The position numbers were made by a program, and so were the translations under genes. From assembly GCA_023251915.1 (NCBI GenBank), contig JAHEXW010000005.1:23947-87946 (forward strand): DNA of 64,000 nucleotides. Reading direction: 5' to 3'. How positions within the stretch are numbered: the stretch's first letter is position 1; each line of letters begins with the position of its first letter. This DNA comes from Actinomycetes bacterium. GTDB lineage: Bacteria; Actinomycetota; JAHEXW01. Positions 40,432 through 50,020 of the stretch are shown here, one piece after another. Under the pieces are notes generated by a model. That model was not told the DNA's origin. It did no database searches and worked only from the letters and a program-made list of their open reading frames with translations.

Positions 40432-41415
40432 CTAATTATACCTGTCGACGACAAATTCGCCGATGGCGGTCAGTTCACTCTTTAATGCTTTGCGGCTAAC
40501 GTGTTCAATTGACTCTAGCGCGCGCGACACATATTCACGCGCGTCAGACTTGGCTCTTTCAACTCCCCCGCAGGCGACGATAATGCCCAAGGCGCGCCGC
40601 ACCGCTTCCTCCGGCGCTTCCGGATCCTCAAGAATCGTTTTCAGTTCACCTGACGCGTCAGCCGCCAGGGCGTATATCGCGGGCAAAGTGACAGTCCCGT
40701 CCCGAACATCGGCCCCTACCGGTTTCCCTAGCTTGGCCTCGTCGGCGACGATATCCAAGACGTCGTCAAAAACCTGAAAAGCCAGCCCGAGGCACTCCCC
40801 GAATTGCTTGAGCGCCCGGGTATCCGTCTCTGTAGCGCCGCCGGCCACACCCCCCAGCTCGCAGCACGCCGCAAACAAAGAGGCCGTCTTATAGCAGACA
40901 CGCCTCGTGTAGTCCTCGATTGACAAAGCGGTGTCGCGCAAAGCCTGCTGCTGCATCGTCTCGCCGGCGCTGAGAAGTTCGGCGGCGACAGTCATGCCTG
41001 TCATGACGCGGGGCGCGGCTCTCCCGCACAACGCCGCGAAACTGGCGGCCAACAACATATTGCCGGTCGCCAGGGCAATCGGTTCACTCCACCGGCCGTT
41101 TACCGTCTCGCGACCGCGGCGTTCGGCCGCCCCGTCCAGGATGTCGTCATGGACGAGAGTAGCTGTATGCAACAACTCGGCGCAGACAGCCACCGGTTCG
41201 AGAGCATCATAATCATAGTCGCCGGCTTGACCCGAGATTAAGACCAGAGCCGGCCGCAAGCGCTTGCCCCCGGACTCGACGACATGCCGGGCCGGTTGCC
41301 CCAAATCACCCGGATAGGCGGCCATCATTGTCCCGAGGCTTGCTTCGACCGTCTTCAGGTCCCGGACTATCCTGGCCGGTACGGGGTACGTTTTCATCTC
41401 AGTCTCCGGCGCCAA
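40432..41415 (-). CDS. Polyprenyl diphosphate synthase (catalytic)
   Basis: ESGGKRLRPALVL, LVHDDILDGAAERRG, LAFQVFDDVLDI. Confidence 0.92.
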   Translation of the reverse strand: MAPETEMKTYPVPARIVRDLKTVEASLGTMMAAYPGDLGQPARHVVESGGKRLRPALVLISGQAGDYDYDALEPVAVCAELLHTATLVHDDILDGAAERRGRETVNGRWSEPIALATGNMLLAASFAALCGRAAPRVMTGMTVAAELLSAGETMQQQALRDTALSIEDYTRRVCYKTASLFAACCELGGVAGGATETDTRALKQFGECLGLAFQVFDDVLDIVADEAKLGKPVGADVRDGTVTLPAIYALAADASGELKTILEDPEAPEEAVRRALGIIVACGGVERAKSDAREYVSRALESIEHVSRKALKSELTAIGEFVVDRYN

Positions 41416-43135
41416 ACATCAACTTAATAATATGCGGAATGCGAAACTTGGTCAGCTGGCGCACGGACCATTCCAACTCCTGCTTGTCGGCGACCGTCGA
41501 TATGCTGGAGCGGTCGACTTCCTGCTTAAGCTCTTTGAGTTTCTGTTGCACAACCGCCTCGTCAGGCAGAACCATTATCTCGTCGACCCGCCGCATGATG
41601 TCCCGGGCTTGAACGATACGCTCCTCGGTGTCCCGCGCGGTCTTCTCGTCTACCGCCCCAACCTCTAGTTTCAACCTATTCAGTTCAAAGGCCGAATCGT
41701 AGGTCGCGTCGACGATCTGGTCGCGGTTCATCCATTTCGTTTCATAATTCATGATGTATTTCCAGCTGGGCTGGAGCAAAGCTTGACGATGCTCCTCTAG
41801 GGTTTTGGCCAGCAAGATATAGCCGTGTTTCTCCGGCTCGACAAACGCGCGGCTGCCCGGGTCCAGAAACGGCGCCAGCGGCGAGATAAACGGCAAGAGG
41901 CGCTTATCGTTGCCCAGTTGGGTATACAGCTTGCGGCAATAGTCGACAGTCGACATGGTCTTTTCATACGTCTGGCCGGGCATACCTACCATAAAATAGA
42001 GATCGAACCGTTCACACTTGTCGTGTTTTAGAGCCGCCGCCAGACAGGCCTCAAAATCCTCGTCCGAGTAGCCCTTCCCCACGAGCCTCCGCACTTCCTC
42101 GTCGTGGCTCTCGACCGACATCTCGTAGCTATAGTCGTCCAAATATTTGTCGACCATGTCAAAAACCTCAACCGGTGGCAAAACGTAGAACTCCAGAATA
42201 ATCTTGTTCTTGATTTTCATTTCGGAGATCCCGCGCAGAATCGTCTCGCCGTGCTCCCAGTCGTTCATAAGCAAGTCGCCTAGAACGAAAATAGGGCCGC
42301 GCGACAAATGGCTGATTGTCCGGACGTCTTTCAAAAATGCCTCCGGGCTGCGGAAAGCCATATTCCTACGGTTATAGGTATTCTCAAACGTGTAACGCGA
42401 GCCGCCGCAAAACACGCAATTCATAGTACAGCCGCGACCGACGAAAGCGGCCATGATGTTATATCTGGTCCAATCCATGAACGGGATGACCCCGGTAAAA
42501 TCGCGATACTTGAAGACGGATCGCACCATTTCGTTGTAACCGATGCTGTACTGGTCGATGTCCGCGGGGACATTAGTAAACGGATTGACGACCGCGCGAC
42601 CATCCTTCTTCCATACCAGGTTAGGAACGGCAGCTAGGTCGCCGCCTGTCTTAACAGCCTCCACCAGCTGCCGCATCGGTTCTTCGGTGGTGTCGCCGCG
42701 CATAACAAAATCGATTTCCGGCAGTTCGATCAGCTCGTCATAGAAATACGACGAAGAGAAGCCGCCGAAAACAACCGGTGTGTCAGGATGATATTTCTTC
42801 ACGATCTTGGCCAGCTCAACAGAACCGTGGCAGTGGGGCATCCAGTGTAGATCGATACCGAAAATGGCGGGACTCTTCAGCCCGGCAATATATTTCTCCG
42901 CGTCGAAATCGCGACTTTTAAGCATCTGGAGAGCGATATTGATAATGCGAACGTGCAAGCCATGTTTGCGCAAATAATGTGAGATGCTCGAAAAGCCGAC
43001 CGGGTACATCTCGAAAATCGGTGTCGACGGGACGAGATCACTGACCGGTCCATAAACGATGGACTTCTCCCTAAAATCATAGACGCTAGGCGCGTGGAGA
43101 AATATCAAGTCAGGATGGGTTAGGGAAAAGAACAC
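41399..43135 (-). CDS. B12-binding-domain radical SAM protein
   Basis: N-terminal B12-binding-like fold (PVVFGGFSSSYFYDEL); FVGRGCTMNCVFCGG CxxxCxxC cluster motif. Confidence 0.85.
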   Translation of the reverse strand: MFFSLTHPDLIFLHAPSVYDFREKSIVYGPVSDLVPSTPIFEMYPVGFSSISHYLRKHGLHVRIINIALQMLKSRDFDAEKYIAGLKSPAIFGIDLHWMPHCHGSVELAKIVKKYHPDTPVVFGGFSSSYFYDELIELPEIDFVMRGDTTEEPMRQLVEAVKTGGDLAAVPNLVWKKDGRAVVNPFTNVPADIDQYSIGYNEMVRSVFKYRDFTGVIPFMDWTRYNIMAAFVGRGCTMNCVFCGGSRYTFENTYNRRNMAFRSPEAFLKDVRTISHLSRGPIFVLGDLLMNDWEHGETILRGISEMKIKNKIILEFYVLPPVEVFDMVDKYLDDYSYEMSVESHDEEVRRLVGKGYSDEDFEACLAAALKHDKCERFDLYFMVGMPGQTYEKTMSTVDYCRKLYTQLGNDKRLLPFISPLAPFLDPGSRAFVEPEKHGYILLAKTLEEHRQALLQPSWKYIMNYETKWMNRDQIVDATYDSAFELNRLKLEVGAVDEKTARDTEERIVQARDIMRRVDEIMVLPDEAVVQQKLKELKQEVDRSSISTVADKQELEWSVRQLTKFRIPHIIKLMFGAGD

Positions 43136-43658
43136 TATTGACCTCCTCGATCAATGTCGCAGATGATATTTCCTCATAGTCGCCCTGCCCGGCCAACAGG
43201 CTTCCCAGGTGGGAGGCAGCCAGAGCGAGCGCGTCCCGAGGGGCGGCGTCGCCTGACGGGGCTTGGCAGTAGTTTTCGCTGGCTTCAGCCAATGCGTCGC
43301 ACAGGATACGAACCAGACGATCGTCCCCTAATGCGACCACCAACGCTAAGGCTTTCGCGTAGTATCGGTCGGCGGTTATCAAAGCCAAGTTGGCTGCGGG
43401 TTGACCGTAGGCGGGCGGCTCCGCCGGACAAAAGTGTTTTGTCAGACCGAGCTCAAGCAACTCCAGGGCAGTCGCCGTAGCGAGCAACGAGACGGCGGCA
43501 ACATTCCCGCCGTCGGCGGCGCGATAAAGCAGGATCGCTCGTTTGCAGCGGCCGGTCTCGAAACGCCGCAAGTCAGCCTCTGCCGAGTCAGACAGCGAGA
43601 CGATGTGCGCGGCGACCGCCGCCCGAACCGGTTCAACGTCGCAGTTAAAATAAGTCAA
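43110..43658 (-). CDS. Probable non-catalytic polyprenyl synthase-like subunit
   Basis: CKRAILLYRAADGGNVAAVSLLATATALELLELGLTKHF resembles the KRLRPALVL...AAELLHTATLVHDDI region of prenyl synthases but lacks DDxxD. Confidence 0.45.
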   Translation of the reverse strand: MTYFNCDVEPVRAAVAAHIVSLSDSAEADLRRFETGRCKRAILLYRAADGGNVAAVSLLATATALELLELGLTKHFCPAEPPAYGQPAANLALITADRYYAKALALVVALGDDRLVRILCDALAEASENYCQAPSGDAAPRDALALAASHLGSLLAGQGDYEEISSATLIEEVNSVLFPNPS

Positions 43659-43709
43659 AGTCTAGAACACTCCAGTGGTTAGGTATATCAGACCATTATA
43701 GGACATCAG

Positions 43710-44774
43710 TTAGGGTTTCGGCAGGAGTTCCAGCGAAACCGGCGCGCTGGTCCCGTGCTTGATCGGCGGCGGCTCGGTGTGGTCAAAGACCGCCAAACCA
43801 AACATATAGTATTCGGGCGTGCGGCTGGGTTTGAACGGTATGTCGTCCCGGTGACCGGTATCAAGTTTCCGCGACACCTCCAGATACCACCAGCCGTCTT
43901 TCCAAACGCCATGACCGAGAACGTCCGCGGCGCTGCCGGTAGGCGTCCCCGTAAAATAAATGAACGGCTCTTTGTCCCCGGCCTTAAACACCTTGAACGA
44001 CGTAATGTCCTCGACTTGCTCGCTGGTCGGATACGGCGTGTCCGCGACAGTCAGATTGTCGATCAATTTCTTTGTCGGCCGCGTCGGCGCGATGCGTTCA
44101 ACAGCGGTTTTGTAGCCGTTCTTAAGAAACCCCGGGTCACCCTGGTCGCGTTTGCGAGCCGCTTTCATGAGGGTGGGGTCGACGCTGTCATCGAGATAAC
44201 GGTCCTCGATGAAGCCGTAGACGTTTGTCACACCCGCCAGCCAGAACCAGAGATCGGTTTTTTCCTTGCGGCTGTTTGTCGCCATGTACCAGAGATTCTT
44301 ATCCGGGTTCTCGGTGTGACAGACAGAGCCGCAGCCCCGCAAAGAGAAATAGGCGACGGAGGCGTCTTTATTCCAAAGGATGGACAACTTGTCCTGTTCC
44401 AAACCATTCTTCCAGGTCTTGCCGTCATATTCCCAAACCTTCGAGATGTCGTTGGCGGTTGAGTCGCGCCACTTTAGCAAAAAATGGATATCTTGCGCGC
44501 CATACACGCTTTTCATATAGACATCCGGGCCTCCCGTAGTCGTAATTTTGGTAAACTTGCCGGTCGTCCAGGCCTTTTCCGTTATTTGGCCATCGGCTTT
44601 GATCTTCTCTTGGGTGTATTTCGCCGGCACGACGAGTTTTGTTTGCAGAGCGGGAGCCCTGGTACAGCCGGTTAAGGTAATGAATAACGCCGCCAGCAAA
44701 AGCGGAACAAGCGGATTGGGGCTGATTATGCGGCTGGATAAAGATCTGGGCGCCAGTCGTGATGATAGTCTCAT
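43710..44774 (-). CDS. EB_dh (ethylbenzene dehydrogenase gamma-like) lipoprotein 1, with CX3CH
   Basis: LTGCTR lipobox; KWRDSTANDISKVWEYDGKTWKNG...FWRC-type EB_dh layout; LDTGHRDDIPF C-terminal motif; CGSVCH. Confidence 0.75.
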   Translation of the reverse strand: MRLSSRLAPRSLSSRIISPNPLVPLLLAALFITLTGCTRAPALQTKLVVPAKYTQEKIKADGQITEKAWTTGKFTKITTTGGPDVYMKSVYGAQDIHFLLKWRDSTANDISKVWEYDGKTWKNGLEQDKLSILWNKDASVAYFSLRGCGSVCHTENPDKNLWYMATNSRKEKTDLWFWLAGVTNVYGFIEDRYLDDSVDPTLMKAARKRDQGDPGFLKNGYKTAVERIAPTRPTKKLIDNLTVADTPYPTSEQVEDITSFKVFKAGDKEPFIYFTGTPTGSAADVLGHGVWKDGWWYLEVSRKLDTGHRDDIPFKPSRTPEYYMFGLAVFDHTEPPPIKHGTSAPVSLELLPKP

Positions 44775-44884
44775 GAATTTAATTCTATCAGGTCAAATGC
44801 TTATCGCCAAGCTCGCCCGACCAAGCTCAGGCGCCCCGGCGTATAATGGTGCCAAGCCGCCCAAGAGATGGAAGGGGTTAGCGT

Positions 44885-45538
44885 ATGCCAAACAAGACCA
44901 AGACCGATATCATCGACAGATTTGAGCGTGTGGCCAGGATATACGGCGTGGTGACGCCGTTTATGTTTCGCACTTGGAATCGCATGGCCACAATGGCTCG
45001 TCTGCAGGCCGGTGATCGCGTCCTGGATGTGGCGGGCGGCACGGGCAACCTGGCGGCGCGCCTGGCCCGGCGTGACGTTGCTGTAACCCTGGTCGACCTG
45101 TCCCCGGCAATGTTGGAACGAGCCGCCCGGCGTTTGCGCGGCACGGGCGTCTCTATTCTGCCGGCTGACGCGACAAACCTGCCCTATCCCGACAACTCCT
45201 TCGATGTCAGCTTTATCTCGCTCGCGTTGCATGAGGTGCCCCTGCCGGAAGCGGAGGCCTTCTTGGGGGAAATGGCGCGCGTGACGCGCCGTACGATTGT
45301 AGCGGCTGACTTCGCGGTGCCTCGAACAAGACCGGGCACCTGGGCACTCAAGCAGACGATCGGGCGCGCCGAAGAACCAAGCTTCTTTGCTTTTCTGGAA
45401 GTCGGCCTAGCCGGATTGGCGCGCCGCGCCGGATTGGAGGTTACCGAAACCGCGCGTCCGTGGCTGGCCGGAACCGAGGTCGTGCGGGTTCAAATGGCTG
45501 AGCGCGGCCGTATGGCGACGGCTGCGGCGGAACAATAG
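44885..45538 (+). CDS. UbiE/MenG-like SAM-dependent methyltransferase
   Basis: VLDVAGGTGNLAARLARRDVAVTLVDLSPAMLERA; FDVSFISLALHEVP. Confidence 0.85.
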   Translation: MPNKTKTDIIDRFERVARIYGVVTPFMFRTWNRMATMARLQAGDRVLDVAGGTGNLAARLARRDVAVTLVDLSPAMLERAARRLRGTGVSILPADATNLPYPDNSFDVSFISLALHEVPLPEAEAFLGEMARVTRRTIVAADFAVPRTRPGTWALKQTIGRAEEPSFFAFLEVGLAGLARRAGLEVTETARPWLAGTEVVRVQMAERGRMATAAAEQ

Positions 45539-46461
45539 CCGCAGAAGTTACAATCATCATGGCGGCAGTCGCGCTCGCCGAACCCCTCCAAAAAGCCGTC
45601 CAGACGAGCGGCCTCCAGCGTAACGGCCTGCCTTACTTCTTCAAAACAAACGTCATCCGGCAAGCTTAGGATGTCCAACAGGTCGGCTGGCGAGGCTTCG
45701 GTGTCGTACGCACTCGCGGCTGCCGCGATCCGGGCCGTCTCCCCGGTCGGCGCGTAAACGACAAAATCAGCGTAGCCCCGTTCGGCGTAAAACGCCAGGT
45801 CCTCGGGCCTTATCCAGCGCGCCTTCAGGAGACTGGCGGGTTCCCGCTGCATTTTTTGAATGCATAATTCCGCGACCAGCAGAGGTTTTCCGCCCTGGTC
45901 GTCCCGGGTGTGGGAGCGCTCGTTGGCATGGGTTATTGCCAACGCGCAATCAAAGGTACAAGCTCGATTGACAACTAGACGGCAGGCACCCGGAGCAGCG
46001 CCGGTCAACGTTTTTAGCTGTTTGAAATCACGATTCATGTCACGCAGCCAGACATATTTCGCCCCCAGCTGGATAAACTCGCGCACCCGCTGGACGCTGT
46101 CGAACGCGACAGTATCGGAGATGACGACCGCCAGCGACGGATATTTGTCCTTAATCAGTTCCAGTAAGAAGAACGAAGAAACAATGACCTCGTCCACCTC
46201 CAGCGCTTCCAGCCGGTCTAACAATCGCCGCAGTCCCCGATTGCCTTCCCGGGTGAGCTCGCGATTGTCGAGACAAAGCTCGTCTAGAGCGTAGCCGAAC
46301 GCGAGACCGTCGGCTTTGGCGGCTCGGATATGCTCGGCCGCTGATTCCGTCAGCGTGCCCCCGGCCGGCCGGCCGAATATTCCCCGGCATGAAGTACCGG
46401 CCAGATGCGGTAAGAGCTCATCGTCCCAATTGGTTTCGACAAATAAACGTTTGATGGACAC
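45490..46461 (-). CDS. U32 peptidase-family protein (UbiU/UbiV-like), A
   Basis: VVNRACTFDCALAITHANERSH...; RWIRPEDLAFY; C-terminal DCRHDDCNFCGYC. Confidence 0.75.
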   Translation of the reverse strand: MSIKRLFVETNWDDELLPHLAGTSCRGIFGRPAGGTLTESAAEHIRAAKADGLAFGYALDELCLDNRELTREGNRGLRRLLDRLEALEVDEVIVSSFFLLELIKDKYPSLAVVISDTVAFDSVQRVREFIQLGAKYVWLRDMNRDFKQLKTLTGAAPGACRLVVNRACTFDCALAITHANERSHTRDDQGGKPLLVAELCIQKMQREPASLLKARWIRPEDLAFYAERGYADFVVYAPTGETARIAAAASAYDTEASPADLLDILSLPDDVCFEEVRQAVTLEAARLDGFLEGFGERDCRHDDCNFCGYCSAAAVAIRPRSAI

Positions 46462-46463
46462 CT

Positions 46464-47639
46464 CTAGAATATCTTCCCGTCCGTCAAGTTATGACGGATC
46501 TCGTCGTAAGCCTTCAGTTGTTCACGGACTACCGTGTCGTCAACCGTCATCACCCGGTCGGCGACGTCGCGGCAATAGCCGCATAGGTCACAATCCATCG
46601 CCGCGCAATCGATCTTTCGGAAATGCTCCAAGAAACCGTCGAGCGCTCGATTGTCGATGCTGATGGGGTCGACCGATTCCGACACCTTGGACGTTACACG
46701 ACTGAGTAGTTTCAACGGATTGGCCTGCCGCCAGTTTTTTACGAAGTATTTTAGCCGGTGCGGCGTCCCTAATTTGAGCGGAAAATCCCGCGGCGGAAAC
46801 ACCACGAGGTCTAGAAAGTCTCCCTCCCACCGGCGCGCGGCATAGGCTTTGGTGATTTCAATCAGACGGTCGGTCGGCATGTTGCGGTCCACCAGCTTAA
46901 AATGATCCAAGCCGATGTCCTCGTAGATCTTCAGGTCCTCCGGGCGGATCCACCGCGACCGGATCAATTCGACCGGATCAGCGAATTTCGTATTGGCGCA
47001 GGCGAATACGGCCGTATCGACAACGTAACCATTGTTCCGGTGGCCCGTCTGGGAGCTGTGGCTCATCGTGTTGCCGTGAGCATACTCAAAGGGACAGTTG
47101 AAAATGCAGGAGTTGTTGACGACCATCTGAATGTCGCAAGCCAGACCCTGCCGCAGTGACTCAAGGAGCCTGAAGTCCCGGTTGGCATCCTGGATAGTGA
47201 TTATGTCCGCCCCCAACGCCTCGAATTGTTTGGCTTTTTCCAACGAGCGGACCTGTTGGAAAGCGGACGTGGCGACGCGCAGGCGCGGGTATAGCTCTTT
47301 GGCCAGGCGAAGCAGCCAGACCGACGAAACTGTTATGATTTCGACACCCTGGTCGTTTATCCAATCCAGAAGTTCAATAACCGATTGGCGATACTCCGGA
47401 TTCTTCTCTTCACCCCCCAGGCAGGTCGCGTTGATGACATAGTTGAAGGCGATGCCGGCCGCCCGCGCTTGCTTGATGTGGGAAACGGCGCCGGCCCCAG
47501 ACACATGCGGCAGCCAATATGGGTAACGCGCCCCGCCGACAACGTCGCGCGCCAGCTTCCCGTAAACATCCGTGACCGGTAGACCCGCGACGCCCGTGAT
47601 CAATCTGCTATCCCAGCTGGTCGGTATGGACAAACGCAT
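46464..47639 (-). CDS. U32 peptidase-family protein (UbiU/UbiV-like), B
   Basis: VNNSCIFNCPFEYAHGNTMSH; RWIRPEDLKIYEDIGLDHFKLVDR; C-terminal DCAAMDCDLCGYC. Confidence 0.8.
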   Translation of the reverse strand: MRLSIPTSWDSRLITGVAGLPVTDVYGKLARDVVGGARYPYWLPHVSGAGAVSHIKQARAAGIAFNYVINATCLGGEEKNPEYRQSVIELLDWINDQGVEIITVSSVWLLRLAKELYPRLRVATSAFQQVRSLEKAKQFEALGADIITIQDANRDFRLLESLRQGLACDIQMVVNNSCIFNCPFEYAHGNTMSHSSQTGHRNNGYVVDTAVFACANTKFADPVELIRSRWIRPEDLKIYEDIGLDHFKLVDRNMPTDRLIEITKAYAARRWEGDFLDLVVFPPRDFPLKLGTPHRLKYFVKNWRQANPLKLLSRVTSKVSESVDPISIDNRALDGFLEHFRKIDCAAMDCDLCGYCRDVADRVMTVDDTVVREQLKAYDEIRHNLTDGKIF

Positions 47640-49030
47640 CAGCCTTCGACCTCCCGGCGGCGGTCAAGGCGGCGGACCAGATCACGCCCGTGTCTGACGT
47701 AGAGACGGAAGAATCTAAGTGAAACGGCGAAGTCACCCCAGAGGGCGATCGGTCCGCGCGGTTGCCAGCGCAGACTGCGCATGATAACCGAGGTCCCCGT
47801 GAAAGCGCGGCGCAACATCATGCCCGGGGCATGGATTTTTTTGATAAGGCCGGCGTACGACGTCTCAACATCGGCGTTTGTCTGCGTTAAGGGCGCGAAC
47901 GCGCTGTGGAAGAAATCGAACTTGCCCCAGTCGGTGTCGAGGTTCCGGCCCTCGCGCCGCAAGCGGCGCTCGAGCGGCGTCCCCGGCAACGGTGTCATCA
48001 TGAAGGCGTAGGGCATGACAAAGCCGCACTTCTTGATAAACGGCCAGACGATTTCCTCGATGTCCAGCCGGCTGTCGTCCGCGCCGACAATAATGGTCGC
48101 CGCGGTGGCGATCCCGAAGTGGTGAAAGCGTTTGACAGCGCGGCGATAGACGGCCACCTCCGTCTCTTGTGTCAGATCGCTCTTGGCCTTGGCGGTGGCA
48201 AATGAGCGGGCGTTCCATAACAGCGTGTGGCATCCGCTTCGAGCCAGGAGTTCCATCAGCTCGTCATCCTCAGTGACTTCGTTCGTCGCCTGACCAAGCC
48301 AACGCTTCTTCAACGGGATCATGGCGCGCAGCAGTTCCTTGGCATACACTGGGTCCGCCGCCAGATTATCGTCGGTCAGGAACATGAACCGTCCAGGCGG
48401 CATCGCCTCTATCTCGGCGATGACTTCGGGAATCGGTCTCAGACGGTAAGGCGCCTTATATTTTGTATTCAAGTAGCAGAAGTCGCAGGAGTTGGTGCAG
48501 CCGCGGGATATGCCGATGATGTCGGGGACAACATAGCGCTCCCGCTTGACGAGGTCCCAGCGAGGCAGCGGCAAACCGCTCAGGTCGGTCAGCGGCTCCC
48601 CGACATAGACCGGCTGCAGCGACCCGGTGCCGGCATCAGCCAGCACCGACGGCCAAACCGACTCGCCCTCTCCGATCACTATCGCATCGGCGTGCGCGGC
48701 GGCGTCATCCGCCGCCCCGGTCACGTGCGGACCCCCCATGACGACAAGGATGCCCCTGGTTCGGAATAAGCCGGCCAGTTCATAGGCTCGGGGCGCCGCC
48801 GCTGTCAGAACCGAGATGGCCACTAAGTCAGCCTCTAGGTTGGGATCGGCAGTTTCAACATACTCGTCGATTATTGAGACTTCGACGTCGGCCGGACACA
48901 ACGCGGCCAGAAGCATCGCGTTGAGCGGCGGCCACGCCGACATCGGACCGCCGCCCGGGGCCTTTAGCGGGCTCCCGAACCACGGCGAAGGAACATCAGC
49001 CGGCGCGGGGACTATGATCACTACCTTCAC
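47639..49030 (-). CDS. B12-binding-domain radical SAM protein
   Basis: GGPHVTGAADDAAAHADAIVIGEGE; GISRGCTNSCDFCY. Confidence 0.88.
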   Translation of the reverse strand: MKVVIIVPAPADVPSPWFGSPLKAPGGGPMSAWPPLNAMLLAALCPADVEVSIIDEYVETADPNLEADLVAISVLTAAAPRAYELAGLFRTRGILVVMGGPHVTGAADDAAAHADAIVIGEGESVWPSVLADAGTGSLQPVYVGEPLTDLSGLPLPRWDLVKRERYVVPDIIGISRGCTNSCDFCYLNTKYKAPYRLRPIPEVIAEIEAMPPGRFMFLTDDNLAADPVYAKELLRAMIPLKKRWLGQATNEVTEDDELMELLARSGCHTLLWNARSFATAKAKSDLTQETEVAVYRRAVKRFHHFGIATAATIIVGADDSRLDIEEIVWPFIKKCGFVMPYAFMMTPLPGTPLERRLRREGRNLDTDWGKFDFFHSAFAPLTQTNADVETSYAGLIKKIHAPGMMLRRAFTGTSVIMRSLRWQPRGPIALWGDFAVSLRFFRLYVRHGRDLVRRLDRRREVEG

Positions 49031-49879
49031 CTAGCCCACCAGCCTTACCACCGTGTAGAGCGAGACAAAGGACGACAAGAGAATCACGCGATCAGCCGCC
49101 TCTCGCAGGATGAACAAATAGACGGCCGCGGCCCCGGTCATAAGGAAAACAAGAACGTCCAACCCGCTGTGCAGAATCACGAGCGGCGCCAAGAAACACA
49201 GCGCCAGAAGTCCCGTCATTATCTTCTTGCCCCGTTCCCGCCCATAGACGGTAAAGACAGTTTTGATACCGGCGGCCTTGTCGCCCAAATAATCCTTCAA
49301 ATCCCGTACCATCTGACCGATCGAGAAGACCACCAGAATCACAACAGCGACCAGCTTGATCGATAAAGGCAGCGTCCAGGCAGGGCTGAAATCGAGAGCC
49401 GTGTAGCCAATCAAGAAAGCCAGGAGCGACCCTATGCCGACCACGAGAGAACTGCAAATGAAACGGCGTAGCCGCAGAGGCGGAGAGGAGTAGGACCACG
49501 CCAACAGCAGACCCAGAGGCACGAGGTAGCGTGTTCCTGTCCCGACGGCGAACGCCAGCGCGAATGTCAGCACGGCGAAGAACCAAGCCGCCCGCGTTGC
49601 CTCTGATCGGGTCATCAGGCTCGCCGCGATGGGGCGGCGCGGGTTCGAGATAAGATCGACCGGAACGTCATAGATGTCGTTGATCAAGGAAGCATACATA
49701 TAGAGGCAGGCTATGGCGACGCCGGCGCCGGCCAACCTCATGAAGCCCGGCCCACCGGGGGCGATGGCACGACCAGCCAGCAAAACGCCGGCCGTTCCCA
49801 TAATTAGAAAGTGAAACGTCTCCGGCCAGCGGACGGCGCGGAAAAGAGCTTTCAAAAAGCCCGAGTTAACGTAAGTCAC
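49031..49879 (-). CDS. UbiA-family prenyltransferase
   Basis: NDIYDVPVDLISNPRRPIA and DLKDYLGDKAAGIKT Asp-rich motifs; polytopic. Confidence 0.88.
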   Translation of the reverse strand: MTYVNSGFLKALFRAVRWPETFHFLIMGTAGVLLAGRAIAPGGPGFMRLAGAGVAIACLYMYASLINDIYDVPVDLISNPRRPIAASLMTRSEATRAAWFFAVLTFALAFAVGTGTRYLVPLGLLLAWSYSSPPLRLRRFICSSLVVGIGSLLAFLIGYTALDFSPAWTLPLSIKLVAVVILVVFSIGQMVRDLKDYLGDKAAGIKTVFTVYGRERGKKIMTGLLALCFLAPLVILHSGLDVLVFLMTGAAAVYLFILREAADRVILLSSFVSLYTVVRLVG

Positions 49880-50020
49880 GGCCGTGACCGTAACGCAAAG
49901 CGCGAATGCGATGTTAAGACTGGTTTAGGTGCCATGATTAGCCGAGTCTCTCCTTGGGAAGCTGTATATATAATTTTATCACACAGTCTTTGAGCCCCGG
50001 CCCACACAGCGTCATAACGC

